The notes beneath the pieces were generated by a model. It made no database searches. It saw only the letters and a program-made list of their open reading frames with translations, and had not been told where the DNA came from. From contig NC_060232.1 in the NCBI RefSeq assembly GCF_021155775.2, positions 23,567,922-23,631,921 on the forward strand: a DNA stretch of 64,000 nt, in the 5' to 3' direction. A program made the position numbers and the translations under genes. Shown here in pieces: positions 13,061-26,275 of the stretch. Every line of letters begins with the position of its first letter. The stretch's first letter is position 1. Source of the stretch: Neodiprion pinetum. Taxonomy: Eukaryota > Arthropoda > Insecta > Hymenoptera > Diprionidae.

Positions 13061-16000
13061 ATTCTGTACCTACTCTACTCGACGCGCGTGAATCCTTGCG
13101 CGAGTCGGTGCAGCACGATTATCCGTCCCTCTGTGGTTGCTGGAACTAGGAGGAATGTGAATTTCTCGGAGAAGAGGGATCGAGGTCTAGAAGAGGAGGA
13201 AGAGGACCGGCGGAAAGCTGAGGTTAGCACAGCCAATGGTCTCTCTCTCGCTTTACGCCTAATTAACTTTGAAACCATTCGGATGTTCTTAGGCTCGGTT
13301 GACCGATTATGTCGATGAGTAACGAGGCACGGTAGACAATGGGAAACTGACAATTAAGAAAATGGCCGCCACGTGTAAATCCGCCTTAAGACGGACTTAA
13401 AAGATCAATGCAAGCTGAGCCCTCTCTCCTCCCGAAGAGATACAGGCTCGAATCATATTAGTACCTACTATTCGTTTCGACGGCATTCTCTTCACCTTCT
13501 GCAGCATCAGATGAAAGGAAATAAGATTGTTGTGCTTGACGAGTTATGCAAAGCCGTAGAGTGTGCATTTGACTAAGCCGTCGAGGATGTTTCGAGCAGT
13601 TTTAGACCTTCGGACTGTCTCCTCATTCCGGCCAACCCTTATCGCCTCTGGAGAGTTACATTCTTTTTCGCCCGTATGTTTGCGTCTTTGTCTCCAGGCA
13701 AAAGCTGTTAGTATACCTTCTCTGCTCTCCTCTTTGCACACTGATTACGTATGCCAAGGACATTTCTTGAGCTTATGAAAATTCCTAGGCTTTGCGACTC
13801 CAGGTATATACCGGGATGAATAAGACGTATAAGGTACAAAATAGCTGCGACATGTTTTCGTAGACTTTTCGCCATCCGCCATGCGAATGTATCTTTGTGC
13901 AGTAACGATCCGTCTTCTTCACAACCTGGAAAACGTCTGCTATCTTCCCTTATGTGATCCCAGTCACCATAAAATATCCCACCAGAAAGATTCTCTGACT
14001 GGACTTACAGGAAATCAGACTTTTCCTCCGTTTTTCTCATCAAAACTAGCGTTTCCGATTGCCGTACATCTGCTTTTAGTTGGTGAATATTTCACGAAAT
14101 GAATTATAGACCGCTTTGCTTCATTCTAAACCACAATTCCATTACACGTTTTTCAATTCCTCGATACCTATTGAAGGCCAAGAGTTATTCGTGACTATTG
14201 CTAGGCTGATTTGAAATTCACTGTATTACTTTCAGTTTATAAATAATACTGGGACCAAATGAGAATTGGTATATGGAATAACTCTTCGGCTTGTGGTTGG
14301 TAGTGAAGGAACACCGGCCAACTGTGTACGCTACGTGAATGTACTAGCTATAATCGTTCGAATGAGCTTGTGGCGTCGAACACATGGCGCTATCCAAGAC
14401 TGACGGGTTTTGCCGAGAGGGGGATTCGGTTTATTTTCACTAGATGCTCGGGACTCCCTCACGAGCTTCGTTTCAATATTGAATGCACCTAACTGAGTGA
14501 GGCGAGCTGAACCACGGCAGTTAATAATACGGCATATAATTGGCCAGACTTCTAAGTCTATATGTTATTCTTATGATTATGATTTTCGTGATTATTAATA
14601 ATACCTACGGCCTGCAGCGCTGAACAGCTGACTTCCTCAACCCTTCCTCCACTTCTTGATCTCCACCTTTTCTTAAGATGCTGCATATGCTCCACTGCAG
14701 TTCTTGATGGGCGTGCCATACGCTGTAGGTCACAAGAAATGAAAATAGAAAACACCACCCAATTCTAACCGAGAAACCGAGAAAGCTTTTTCCAAAACAA
14801 TTAGCAAATCGATATAACGTCAGTATTTTAGTGCTCCTCCGTTACGCTGAGTGATATACGCTTCTTGAGAGTTTTACTAATGACTTAGAACAATTACTAA
14901 TCTCTTCCGAAATGGAATGGTAACCATGTGAGCAAAATTTGGTTTCTGTTACTACCGAGCTCAGGAATCCCTACTACAATCTGTACGCGTGCGGTATTCG
15001 AAATTGTAATACCTACTGTTCTCTCTAGAAACTCGACCGCGATTTATATTCGCACGCGTGAGATTTTAGGCTAACGACTAACGAAGGGAAAGGTAAAATA
15101 GAATTTGTGCATACATTTATTTTATCAACCCATACTATACTTGGAGAATGTGGATATTCAACGGGATCCCTCAGTAAGCTGCATATGTAATCCAACGAAC
15201 GATGTTTGATGAACTGCAATTCATCAACGGTTTCATGGAATCTCCAAAATCTTCATCGACAAGCTCGTGTATCAGTCCAAGGCGTGAATAGTGGATCTTG
15301 TTTATTCTCTGAAACGTCAGAGTAACACACTTGCTATTCCCACCTCAGTCTTCTACCTTCGCAGATCAAGGACACCGTCCATAAAATATGAGCCCTTCGC
15401 TTTCCGAGGAGAATACTGCGGTCCATGATCCAGTATCATAAAAAGAACGATCCACGCATAATAGCTGCAGCGGGAAGGATATAGGAATGCGTAGTCACGT
15501 GAAAATACATAATCCTGCGGATATGATAAAGAAAAAGGCTTCGAAAATAGAGGCAAGGTTCTGCACGCGCGCACCCAGCCAACTACGAAGAGCAAACCTA
15601 ATCCACGGGTATAAAAAGAGACCGTTTGGTGTTCATCATCGCGCCGTGTTCTGGTCAAAGGTTGAAATATTCTGTCTCGAGATTAACAGAAACCAACTGG
15701 CACCCAGCGTCATCTGAGGCCGATTCCTGTCCTTCTTCAATCAGCGAAGTCTCCCCGTCGTTTTGTCTCTCTCTCCCCGACTGGGCCTCCAGCCTCAAGT
15801 TATGAAGTTGCGCTCCCTGCTCGTTCCAGGTTGTGCTTCTCGCCTTTCCGCAGTTTCTAACCGTCTACCGGGTTATGAGGGCTTGTAGTATGGATAATTA
15901 ACAGGAGCTACTTCCCGTGGCGTTCTATATTTGCTCAGACGCGCGAAGGCGGCAACGTGAGTGGTGCCCTAAGCTGGTTTGAGGTAATGTAGTACTCGGA

Positions 16001-19000
16001 AAATTAGGGATGCCGGATAAGGATATTTAAAAGGGGTTAATTAACTACGGCGAGCTATGCTGACGTGCATTTTGCTCTTTCCAACCACGCGTACACACCG
16101 TGCCGTGCTCAGACCAAGTTATAAAAATCTCGGCTTTCGACGCTCCTTCCAGCACTCGCCACTTTATCGCCGTACATTTTCACCTCGTAACCGGAACGAT
16201 TACCACCTGTGTACAATTAGAACGAATGTAGGATCATGGGATGATTATACCTTCCGGATTGTATACAAATTTTCGACAAGACTGAATCTTACGGTTATGA
16301 TTCGTCCATGAACAAATAACGTAGTTGCAACTGAGAAAATCGGCCTTAACACTGTGACCTTGGGCCAAGCTCTACCCAAGCAAGTTGTAAACTTTGAAAA
16401 AAATTTAAACATTTAACGGTTTAATACATTTACGATAGATTCAAATTTCGAATAATGGCAAGCTTATGATGTTAAAGGAAGAGAAAAGTTACAAGTTCAA
16501 CATAAGGTGTTGTGAAATACGAAAATGGTTTTGTACAAGAAGTGTTGGTTCGTATGAAAATGGATAGGCAAGAGACAAAAACTGCCGTGATTGATCTAGC
16601 GAGCCTCGTGTATAATTTGCTCACACCCATACGCGTGCACAAGTGATGCACCACGTAGACTGACAACGAGTACCCTTAACGGTTCAACTGCAGGAACGCT
16701 AGAAAAAAAGTCAGGCAAATGACCGGCGCTATTAACGAATTCTGACAACCCATCATCACATCTGTAGATGTATATTGGTTCACGTTTAGTGGTGATAAAT
16801 TTTCACGTCTATTTCCAGTTTGATTCACAGGATTTATATACTTTCAAATAATTTTAAAAACAAGTGTGAACAATTTTTTTCATAATGAATTTCATTTTTT
16901 TCTGTAGTAAAAAAAAAAATTTGAAGACCGACTGAGGAACTCTTTATAGTTAATTAACTGACAGGCCTTGTGCATCACACTTCGGTGAAATATTTTATAG
17001 AAAGCTAATGTTTTCTTTCCTTCATGAATATATAAACAGAACGATCCGTATTGCCGCATGCACGGCGTTCATAACTCGTACTACCAATGCAAGCAACGGC
17101 ATGAATTACTATTATATCTCGCCGCAAAAAATATCTAACCGATATTTATTGATTTTCATTGAATTAAATATGTTTGCGTATGCAGTTCACTTCGTTTAGT
17201 TTACATTACGCTAATTATATGTGTTCAACTAATGTGATCTTATCCATTTAGTTGAGCCACTGCAATTTCTATACGATTAGCATACCGATAGTGTAAACTA
17301 TTCTCAATAATTTTTACCATATTTATCCAATAGTTGAATGATTATTTCTCATTCGGTAAAATAACGAGGATTCAAATCAAAATCACGAAAACTGTGACAC
17401 CGTACGGTTTCATAAAATTTTATTCTGGTTCAACTTCATGTTACTGATTTGAATGATAGCTGATGAAGCGATATAGGTTGGCCAGAATCACTGAAATATT
17501 TGTAAATATAACAGAGGTAGGTATAATCACTAATCGAAAAACGGTACCAAACACACGCAACTAGCTTCCAACAGTCAGCTACGAGTAATTATTCATTCGC
17601 GTAGTTTTACGGGGAAAAAGATCGTTACATTGTTTCGTTTATCAATCTACAGGAACAAACAGGATCATAAAGGATGTGCACAAGGTTGACCGAGCTGTAA
17701 CAGGATTACGCTTAATCGTGCCGAAGGGCTCGCGAAGGACCTTCGAACCTGGAAGATGGATAGTAAAGGTTAAGTCACGAAACGAGAAGCGCGGGTGGCG
17801 TCGAGGAGGTTGAAATCGTTCGGGGACATCAAGACCGGGCCCACGCGCCACCGGATCTCATTGAAACATAAAACTTAAAATGCACTTCCGTCGGTGACTC
17901 GTCGTCGGCTGGGCTAGGATGGCTTGCCGCCCGCGTTCGAGACGTCGCGACGTCGGTTTTAGCCGCCTGCCCATCCCGGCGGCGCTTTTGAATCGTTTGA
18001 TCACGTTTCAAAGCATGCTCCATGCTGTGCTCCGACTATTTAGTTGTAATAAAAGAAAACAAAGACGAGCCACCACCCGAAGTTCACCGCCGTGTCTATC
18101 AAACTTTGTCCAGCTCTAACCGGCCATTAAATTTCCATTACACCCAGACGGTAATTCCTAGTCACGGGGGCTCACAAAATTTTCTATCTTTTAATTATTC
18201 GACTTGCAACGCGCGTACAGCGTAATGCGTTACATGACCACGTCGCTTTCACAAAGGGTAACGGAGTTCTGGTTTCGGGTGTTGATTTGAATTATTGTAA
18301 TACGGTATGCCTCCAGTGTTCAAGAGATCCGAGAGTAGCTGCTGGTGCTGTTTGAGCCCGTTTGTATAGCGCTTTTTTCAAAGTGTTTGTTAACGACGTG
18401 GTCGCGATCGCTGAACGGTCTCGCATCATAATCGCCTTCCGTGTATCTATCGTGTAATTTAATACCCGGCACGTAGCGTTGTCCATATAATACGCGCAAC
18501 GGAAGCAGCTAAACTATAATTAGCATCTGATTTATTAATCGTTGTAACAGTTTTCTCGGATCGTAACGTGGATGTTCCTTTTTCTTGCTTAACGAATCGC
18601 TCGTTCAACCGACGCAGATATTGCGACAAGCTTTATGCAGTAATCCATGAGACGAGAGCGTGGAAATTTCTTGTCTTCTTTGTTTCTTGGAGAAGAAAGA
18701 GCAAGGAAATATTAAAAATCTTGGCCTAGGAAAGGAGGCTGATGCTGGATTCTGATACAAAGATGAAATATCCAGTCACGTGATGACTTTAGGATGGGTT
18801 GTAAAACGCGACATCAACGATATCACGTGTGGCGCCTGTCGCGCGAGTCGTACCGCATAGCGCGAGAACCCTGCACAATCCCAACCGGAAATGCATTGTG
18901 ACACGGGTCGGCTATAACGGAGAGATATGATATTACGCGTAAAATAGCCATAAAACCTCCTTTGCGGCTGTCATTTCGCAGAGCGAAAACCTCTGCAGCG

Positions 19001-22000
19001 AAACCTCTGGCAAAGAACGTCCTCGCACAATCATGCTACAGTAACGACTGAGCTCTGAAAACCACATTCGCAACAGCGGTATCAAAAATTTAATCAACCA
19101 TCGAATGTGAATGTCCAATATCATTCTTTCATCTGTATTCCTTGAAACAGCACAGAATGCACGCTAAATACGAAAGGACTTTTCATCAAATGACAGTGAG
19201 TTGTTTCTCATGTGATCGTATTGGTTTTGATTCATACTTGTACGAGATTATTATTTAATCCAAAATCCATTTTCTAAGTTATAAAGTTATTAATCTCCCG
19301 ATGGTAAAACTTTACCCTCCCAATAACGAATCGTTGTACAAAAGTTGTTTTATGGCAGATCATCGAAACATTGTAAAATAGTTGCGTAAGTTAATTTCTG
19401 CATCCTCGAAGCCCTCCGAATCAGTGAATCCTTCAACTGGAACGACAAATCAATTAAAGTCGAGATTGAAGTGGCAGGGCCTACCCTCACTTTGCGAGCT
19501 AGAGTATCGACGGAACTAGTCCGCTTCCTCAAATCTACTCAGGTGACAATTTCCACAAATCCACTTCACAATATCGATTCATCAATCCGTGTAACCGCCG
19601 CGTTGTGGTTACCGCGAATCGATGTGTGGTCAGTGTTCAAAGGGATGCCCCCTTCAGGGTGTCGGATCTCGACCGAAAAAGTAATGTCTTCCATTCTGAG
19701 GCGCGTGGCTTCAATGGGCGGTAGCCGACGACAATACTTGATCCATTTTGATGATTAATCCGTCTTATTGTTTGAAAGGGTCAACCGTACAACAGATGGA
19801 CGTTCGCGTTAGTCATATGTGATTGACCGCTCTTGAGGTATGCTTCGAACAGTTGCCGTGCACGTTTTTCCGTTCGAGCAGTGGAATTCTGAGCCTTCGA
19901 ATAGTTTATCAGTCCTTACGCTCCTTCTATAGATTTTAAATGAACTTTCGTGTGTGGAAAGCATCTACAGCATGCGTCAACACTTTTTACTTTACGTACT
20001 ATTCATTCGCAGGAATTCAAACCTTCCACAGCAACGCCAGAAAATAATAGACAACAGGTGTTATTTCCTCGGGTCTCCGTGCATCAGTTGGGTGTAATTA
20101 TACAGTTTCTTTCCATCGTAACAACTGAGAAAAGAAATGGAAATATGAGTAACTCTGGTACCTACTCGATTCGTTAGGAGTTTTTTCATTATTATTTTAT
20201 GCTTTTTGCTGCACCTCGAGTGCAGTAACGGGATCAAGCCGGGTGCTTTTATGAAAAAGAATCTTTACAGGCTTCGTTGCAGCTGTACGGTACGTTTAAT
20301 ATAGCGGTTGAAATGAGTTAGCGGTTTATTTCCGTTACGGAACGGGGCACAGGTATCGATTGATTATACGATTTCACGTATATTTTCGAGTGACTACGAT
20401 ACGAGAAAATATCTGAGAGTAATCAGTCCTAGTGGAAAAATCACTTCCACCGTTGAACTTACAGTGGGTTAGATAAACTGATTAGATCGACAGATAAACC
20501 AATTTCATCTCACCCAAAAGCGACTCACTAATAGATTGATCAACGTGATAACACTTTTCGACGGGTAATTAGGTGAAGACTAGATATTTTCTTCTCAGAG
20601 GGTGAAAGCTTTCAACGTCAATGAGGTAAAGGCAAACATCAGTTACAAATAGACCGTCACACATTCTTGGTTTGACTGCGGGACTTCGACGTGGAAACCC
20701 GAACCACTTTTCTCCTCACGACATATTTCGAAACTACCGTTTATATATTTTATTCCATTATTCTATTCAGGTCAAACCCATAAACGGAGCTTCTTATAAC
20801 AACTATGAGGCTCGTAAGCTTCGCGTGCTTCTGTACTGTACAAAAAATCATGCTTCACGGTATTTCCAGTTACTCGTATAACGATCCATCCTTACTTCAG
20901 GGCCCCATCTAGTTGATAACCTTTCAATCTAGAGAAATAATTACCCAATATCGTTTCCTTGAATATTTATAATTATGCCCTATACAATTATCAAGGCAAC
21001 AATTATTATTTTACTTTATCATCAGTAGCTATATAAATTCAAATTCAAATCGTATGAGATCAACAATTCTTATTCATCTTGGAAAGTTCTCGTTGACTTA
21101 AATATATTTATTTGAGATGCTTGATTCGAATTTTGCGATGGCATCAATTGAACTGAGTAATCTCCGGCCGAGGAAAAAACTAAGACATACCATTGAAACC
21201 CTCGACTTGTAATACTTAATACGATATCTCATTCAAAGCAGCGCTTTGAAATCGATATTCAAATTTCAAGTGTTCAATACTTCACTAATGCGACCAAACA
21301 TATCAATGAAATTCAAATAACCTTGAGAATATATAATACCTTGAAGTGAAATGCCGTAACTACCGATGGAAATGTCAATGAACAACCAAATTCTTGAGTT
21401 TCAAGTAGTTAAAAGCGTAATGCTGTGTCTTGTTTATTCAATGTATTCGACACGTAACGTAAGCAAAATGAGAAGTTGGACTAGTACCTGCGTTATGTGC
21501 ACCAAACATTGCCCATTTGTGGTCTCAAAGCTTATCCACGTCTGTCTTTCAATACCATTAAAGGATAACAAATTCTAAACCGTGCGCAGCATCGAATCAA
21601 AGCGGGGTTCTGGGCTTCGGGTCCAGGGATGAATTAAGCGGTGGAAATACGTGTATTATCTGCACTACGGTGAAACATTTCATTACCACTTGGCTCAGTC
21701 TTGCGTAAGCCATTTAACTCAAACCGCGGAGGCGGCCGTTGTAGTCGTACAACGTAGTCACCGTCGCGTGCTAAATCTGCCGCTAAGTGGGCTCTGTTTT
21801 GTATAAAGATTTACGTCTTCGAGGGGGATTGTTGCTACACTCGGAGACTCGGCGAACCAAGGAAAGCTCCCACGTGCCGGTGCAACTTCGAAGGGAGGGT
21901 ACCATCTTTAGAGAGGAGTGAGAGTGCCGCAAGGATTTAGGCACGTACCTATATGCATACCTGTTCGACTGTGATAAACCGTGGTGCCGTGATTTTTAGA

Positions 22001-25000
22001 ACATGGTTTGAATCACTACAGCTTAACGGGTGTTAAGGATAAACGAGCTTTCGAGATAATCACGTGATCGTTGCAGCTGATTTATCTTGTAACATTTGAT
22101 CGTGGACCCGGATGGCCAGGGTCTTAAGGAAATCCAATCCATTACGAAAAAATAAAAACTATAAGGCACGTGCTGCTGCCAGGCGTTGGTAACCGTTGTA
22201 TATTTGATTCGATAGAATGGAATCCCGTAACGGGAAACCTAAGGAGCGACCTGTGATTCATGGTTTGGCCGCAAACCGCTACCGAAAAAAGGTTTCAATG
22301 GGTTGATTGTTACTTGAGATATCGAGGTATCGTTTAGGGGCTCGGAGCATTTTACAGAGGTGGGGTACTAGGCCAGCAGCAGGAGTCAAGACACGTCTGG
22401 ATCGTTTGATTTGGAAGAACTCGAAGAACTGAATGAAATACCTGGATGCCACGGTTCAAGGATCGATGAGCCGTCAAGACCCTGTAATTCACGACACAGC
22501 GGCCCTTGTAGGGTTTAATTTAAGGTGCCGGGAGGAATTTTAGGGAAGGGTGGGAAATTGACCCGGAGAAACGGAAGTAAAACAAACATGTTTTGTTGTA
22601 AAGAGAGAACCTGCGGAGTGGCGTCTCGGCACGGTCTGAGACACCCGGGTTATCCGAGAACTCCGAAGAGACCTCGTCGCCTCGTAGTTGAAATAACAAA
22701 CTCGAGTCAATACCGTGGAATAATGGCACTTCGGCTCGACTCTCGCTAAAGTACCATCGCGCCATGGAGCCTTTTCTCCGTTCGCTAAAAATGAACCCTC
22801 GGATGAAATATTCTTCAAGCGGTATAAATTTTGTAAGGAATTACAATTTATGATGTAAGACGCCGAAATCCCCACGCGGGGGAAGAAAAATTAGTCTGAA
22901 ATGCATGCGTGCGTTATAATTTGGAAAGATCACCATTCTCACCCTGCATGTTCCCGATGAGTGACTGGAGACTTTTAATGTCTTCGGAATCTCTCCTTTC
23001 ATCTTGTTCACACGGAGGATCAAGAAGGGCAGAGAAGGCAGAAGTGACGATTTCCGCCTCCGGTTCCACACAGTTTTTAAAACACTGAATCTAATCGCAG
23101 CAACCACAGTGTGTTGGACGTTGGGAAGGTTGCCAAAACGGATCTTCTTTTACTTAAATTTTGATGATGAGGTTAATAGATTGAATTCAGAATCGATGCA
23201 TCATTTCTCTGGGGGATTTCCTGTCTTCGTTTCATTGTGAGTGCATTTATCATCCTGCTGATTTTTTGTAATTTTGAATCTAGTGAGATGCACTTACACT
23301 GGAAGCGAGGACAACGTGACTCAGTCCGTAAAGCATTTTTTAAACACATTGCTCTAATAAGAACCAAGCAATGATCCAGACTTCGGTCCTTAATTTCATC
23401 TTGATACGCGCAGCATCCAGTTCACTCCTTAAAATCATTTTTGTTCAAATGTGATCCATGCCACGGTTTCAGAATCTTGTGTTTCAGGTTAGCCCATTTC
23501 GAAAATTGAAAGCATTTTGATCGTTTTTCCAACACCAGAAAAACTTTCACCGTATGACAATATTGGCATTGGATTTGATGCATCAAAGACCGTGAAGACC
23601 CGTTTGTTTACGCGTGTCAAGCGTGGAAGAGAGATAGTAACATTTAAATACCCTTTTCGGTGTTCCCGGAAAGGATGTGTGCTGCTTGACGGTAGGTGCC
23701 CACATGTAGGGCTTAGGTAAGGTGGTCGAAGAAGAGAGCCACTCGGTGTTTACTCAGTGTCGACGGCAGTGTTTGCCAGCGACGCTTAGAATTTCCTAGG
23801 CGAGTCTGAAAGTCGCCGATGGGTGTCATCAGGTCAATCTTTTCGAAATAGAATTCCCCTAACAACTTTCGAAGTAAGTTTAGGTGCAGGCACGACGATT
23901 CGTTACGTACTGGACTCAGACGCGTGAATTATATTTGGACCGGAATGATGGCACTGCGGCGGGATCTGCTTTGTGATTTGTCAGCGCCGCACTTTGAGCC
24001 CGTCAAGATTCCAGATGAGCGTCACTTAGTCAGCCATAAACTGCTCGAAGCCAATGAAACGGTACACTTGAGCTTGCGCGTTTCAATCATTCCTCGGTGT
24101 ACCATAATACGCGTCCCTAGGTGGGAACAAGGCGAGTTTGCAGGTTTCAGAGAGTCGAGATTTGGTACTTGGGAATTCGGAAAACGCTAATTGGTGAACA
24201 AGACCATTTTCGTGTTCGTAATGACTTTCTCTTGTCTCACTGGGAGGTAGGTGGTGAAGCGTAGTCGCGTTGCAGAGAAGCTCGCTTACCGGTTATACCC
24301 ATTGTCTACCGTTACAGAGATTGTTCCAATACCTCGCGGTTCTATTCAACCGCCTCCATTCTTCCCGGTGGCAGGGTTTGCTTTCATTTCCGGTTATGAA
24401 AGAGCTGATTTTACGAAGGCATTCCAACCCGTATTATACATACACATACTCAGGTTTCCACGTAATAACAAAAGAAAATGACAACATCTTCTCAGGTTTT
24501 GCAAAATTTTACGTTACGCTTTTCGTAAAACATAAAACTATGATTCTCATATTGATTCAAAAAGTTTTCTTGGTGTCCATATACCAACACTTCTTTGAGA
24601 CTATAGTATTTCAGTATTAAATAGAATGAAGCAGGAAAAGATTTCAGATTTTCTTTGCTCAAGGTTTTCGAAAGCGAGTCGACTCTCTTATTCATCGGTT
24701 TCACCAGATCAAGCCGTTGTGTACGCTTTACGAATAGACGTGAGAGTTTGGAAAGACCATGCAGCCTTTCGGAAAACACATCCGCGGTATTCTCTGTATC
24801 GAAGTGAAACGCACGTTAGTGTCTTATGAATACGCAGGAGAATTTCCGTATCGGATAAAGATATCAAGTAAATTTCGGTATAGATGGGATCTGAAGTATC
24901 GTGAGCCAGAAGGCAGTTGGCGCGATCCAACGGCACCCAACGCCCGCTAAAAGCCGTAACCTTAACGGAGAATCGAAGCTGCTTACCATAAAGTCTATCC

Positions 25001-25772
25001 TAAAGCCGAAAAGCTCGCTCAGACCGGGCATTGCGGTCCTATAGCGAAGCATGGCGAAACAGGATTGAAAAGCTTCGAAGCTCTTGTTTGACCCGCGCCG
25101 GGCAATATCGTTTTATTTTTGGAACCTTGTGCTGCAGAGGCCCGGCAAAGCCTGCGGCGAAGCTCTTTTTCACCCTCAGCACTGATCTGCTCCGAGAGGA
25201 TGATGTAACTGTAAGCAAACCGTCTTTTCCAACAGCAGCGCCGTCCCTTCAACCCTTTTTTCACCTTGCTTTCGTCACATTATGCAGCCTACACTTCTGA
25301 CGTCGGTTTATCCTGGTTCATCTCCTCTGCTGGGTTCTTTACTTTGAATTTCCATTCTTTTAGGCGGGAAATAACCCACCGTACGATACTTTGGGTGGTT
25401 GTTGACGCTGAACGAGGTTCACTTCAAAGTCGGCTGAGACTTACAGCTCCTCTGATGTGAAGTTTGTATCGTGCGTTTCAATTCTGATCCTAAACTGACT
25501 ACGTAAATACTGTGAAGGAAGGATACAATGAAACAAAATGTTTCTCGAATGTCGACAACATCGAATATGTGCATTTATTTCCTCCACTTTATCATTCTGA
25601 ACAACTGTAAGCCCCGTATTCCCGTGTGATAAGGAAAACAAGCCTATTGCGGTGCCACGTATTACGGTTAACATTTTTATCATAAGGAAGGAAAATGGTT
25701 TCTCCGAACAACATTTGCTCTGAGTGATGATGATACATATAATTCCTAGCAAAAATATTCTTGGATGCCAAT
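13061..25772. other. Long non-coding stretch with CpG-rich patches
   Basis: About 12.7 kb without a recognisable gene. CpG-dense patches occur near 13061-13330, 17640-18230 and 21570-22760; the middle one contains a perfect 14-bp palindrome at 17941-17954. A TATAAAAAG box lies near 15610 with no gene attached. Frames up to about 110 codons exist on both strands but look random. The stretch could be intergenic DNA or part of a large intron. Confidence 0.5.
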
Positions 25773-25879
25773 CCACACGGCACGAAATATGTCAGAAATA
25801 TTTCCGAAATGTTACAACATTTCAGATTCATTACATAATTTCAGGAATATTTCTGAAATGTTTCTGAAATATGTCAATT
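25773..25879 (+). repeat. Duplicated left terminus of the CCCACAC element
   Basis: This 107-bp block is repeated at 26277-26383 with a single mismatch, at the A/G in the CACGAAAT(A/G)TG part. Similarity stops abruptly at both ends of the block. It contains several internal copies of the short palindrome ATTTCTGAAAT. It probably marks a second, truncated copy of the terminus of the downstream transposon, or a tandem insertion. One difference in 107 bp suggests recent duplication or gene conversion. Confidence 0.8.
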
Positions 25880-26275
25880 ACAAAAAAAATTTTTCATACA
25901 TTAATTAAATTCATTAAAAATAAATATAATTACTAAAAAAATCCTATATATTTTTTAATTATTTGCTCACATATTAATTGAAATAAAAATATTATTCATT
26001 AAGAAAATGCCATTCAATTTACTTTATGAATTGTTATTTGAAACATTTATACAATGGATCAGAACTTATTATGAGGTTCATAGAAAACATACAGATAGAT
26101 AAATAATTATCTATTCAATTTCATATTTTTAATTTTTAAAAATTAATTATTCTTCAATTTAAGAAAAATAATTTATTTAAATTAATTGTTTTCTTATTCT
26201 ATTAAATTATTCAACCTCATTACCTCCATTTATATTTAATTATATTAATGTTTAATATATATATATATATATATA
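25880..26275. other. Very AT-rich spacer ending in a TA microsatellite
   Basis: Roughly 400 bp composed almost entirely of A and T, with no reading frame of interest, ending in an (AT)n run at about 26255-26275. It separates the two copies of the 107-bp terminus. Confidence 0.7.

Noticed and set aside
15605..15650. TATAAAAAG box as a promoter
   Set aside because: An isolated TATA box in AT-rich DNA with no gene or initiator to support it.
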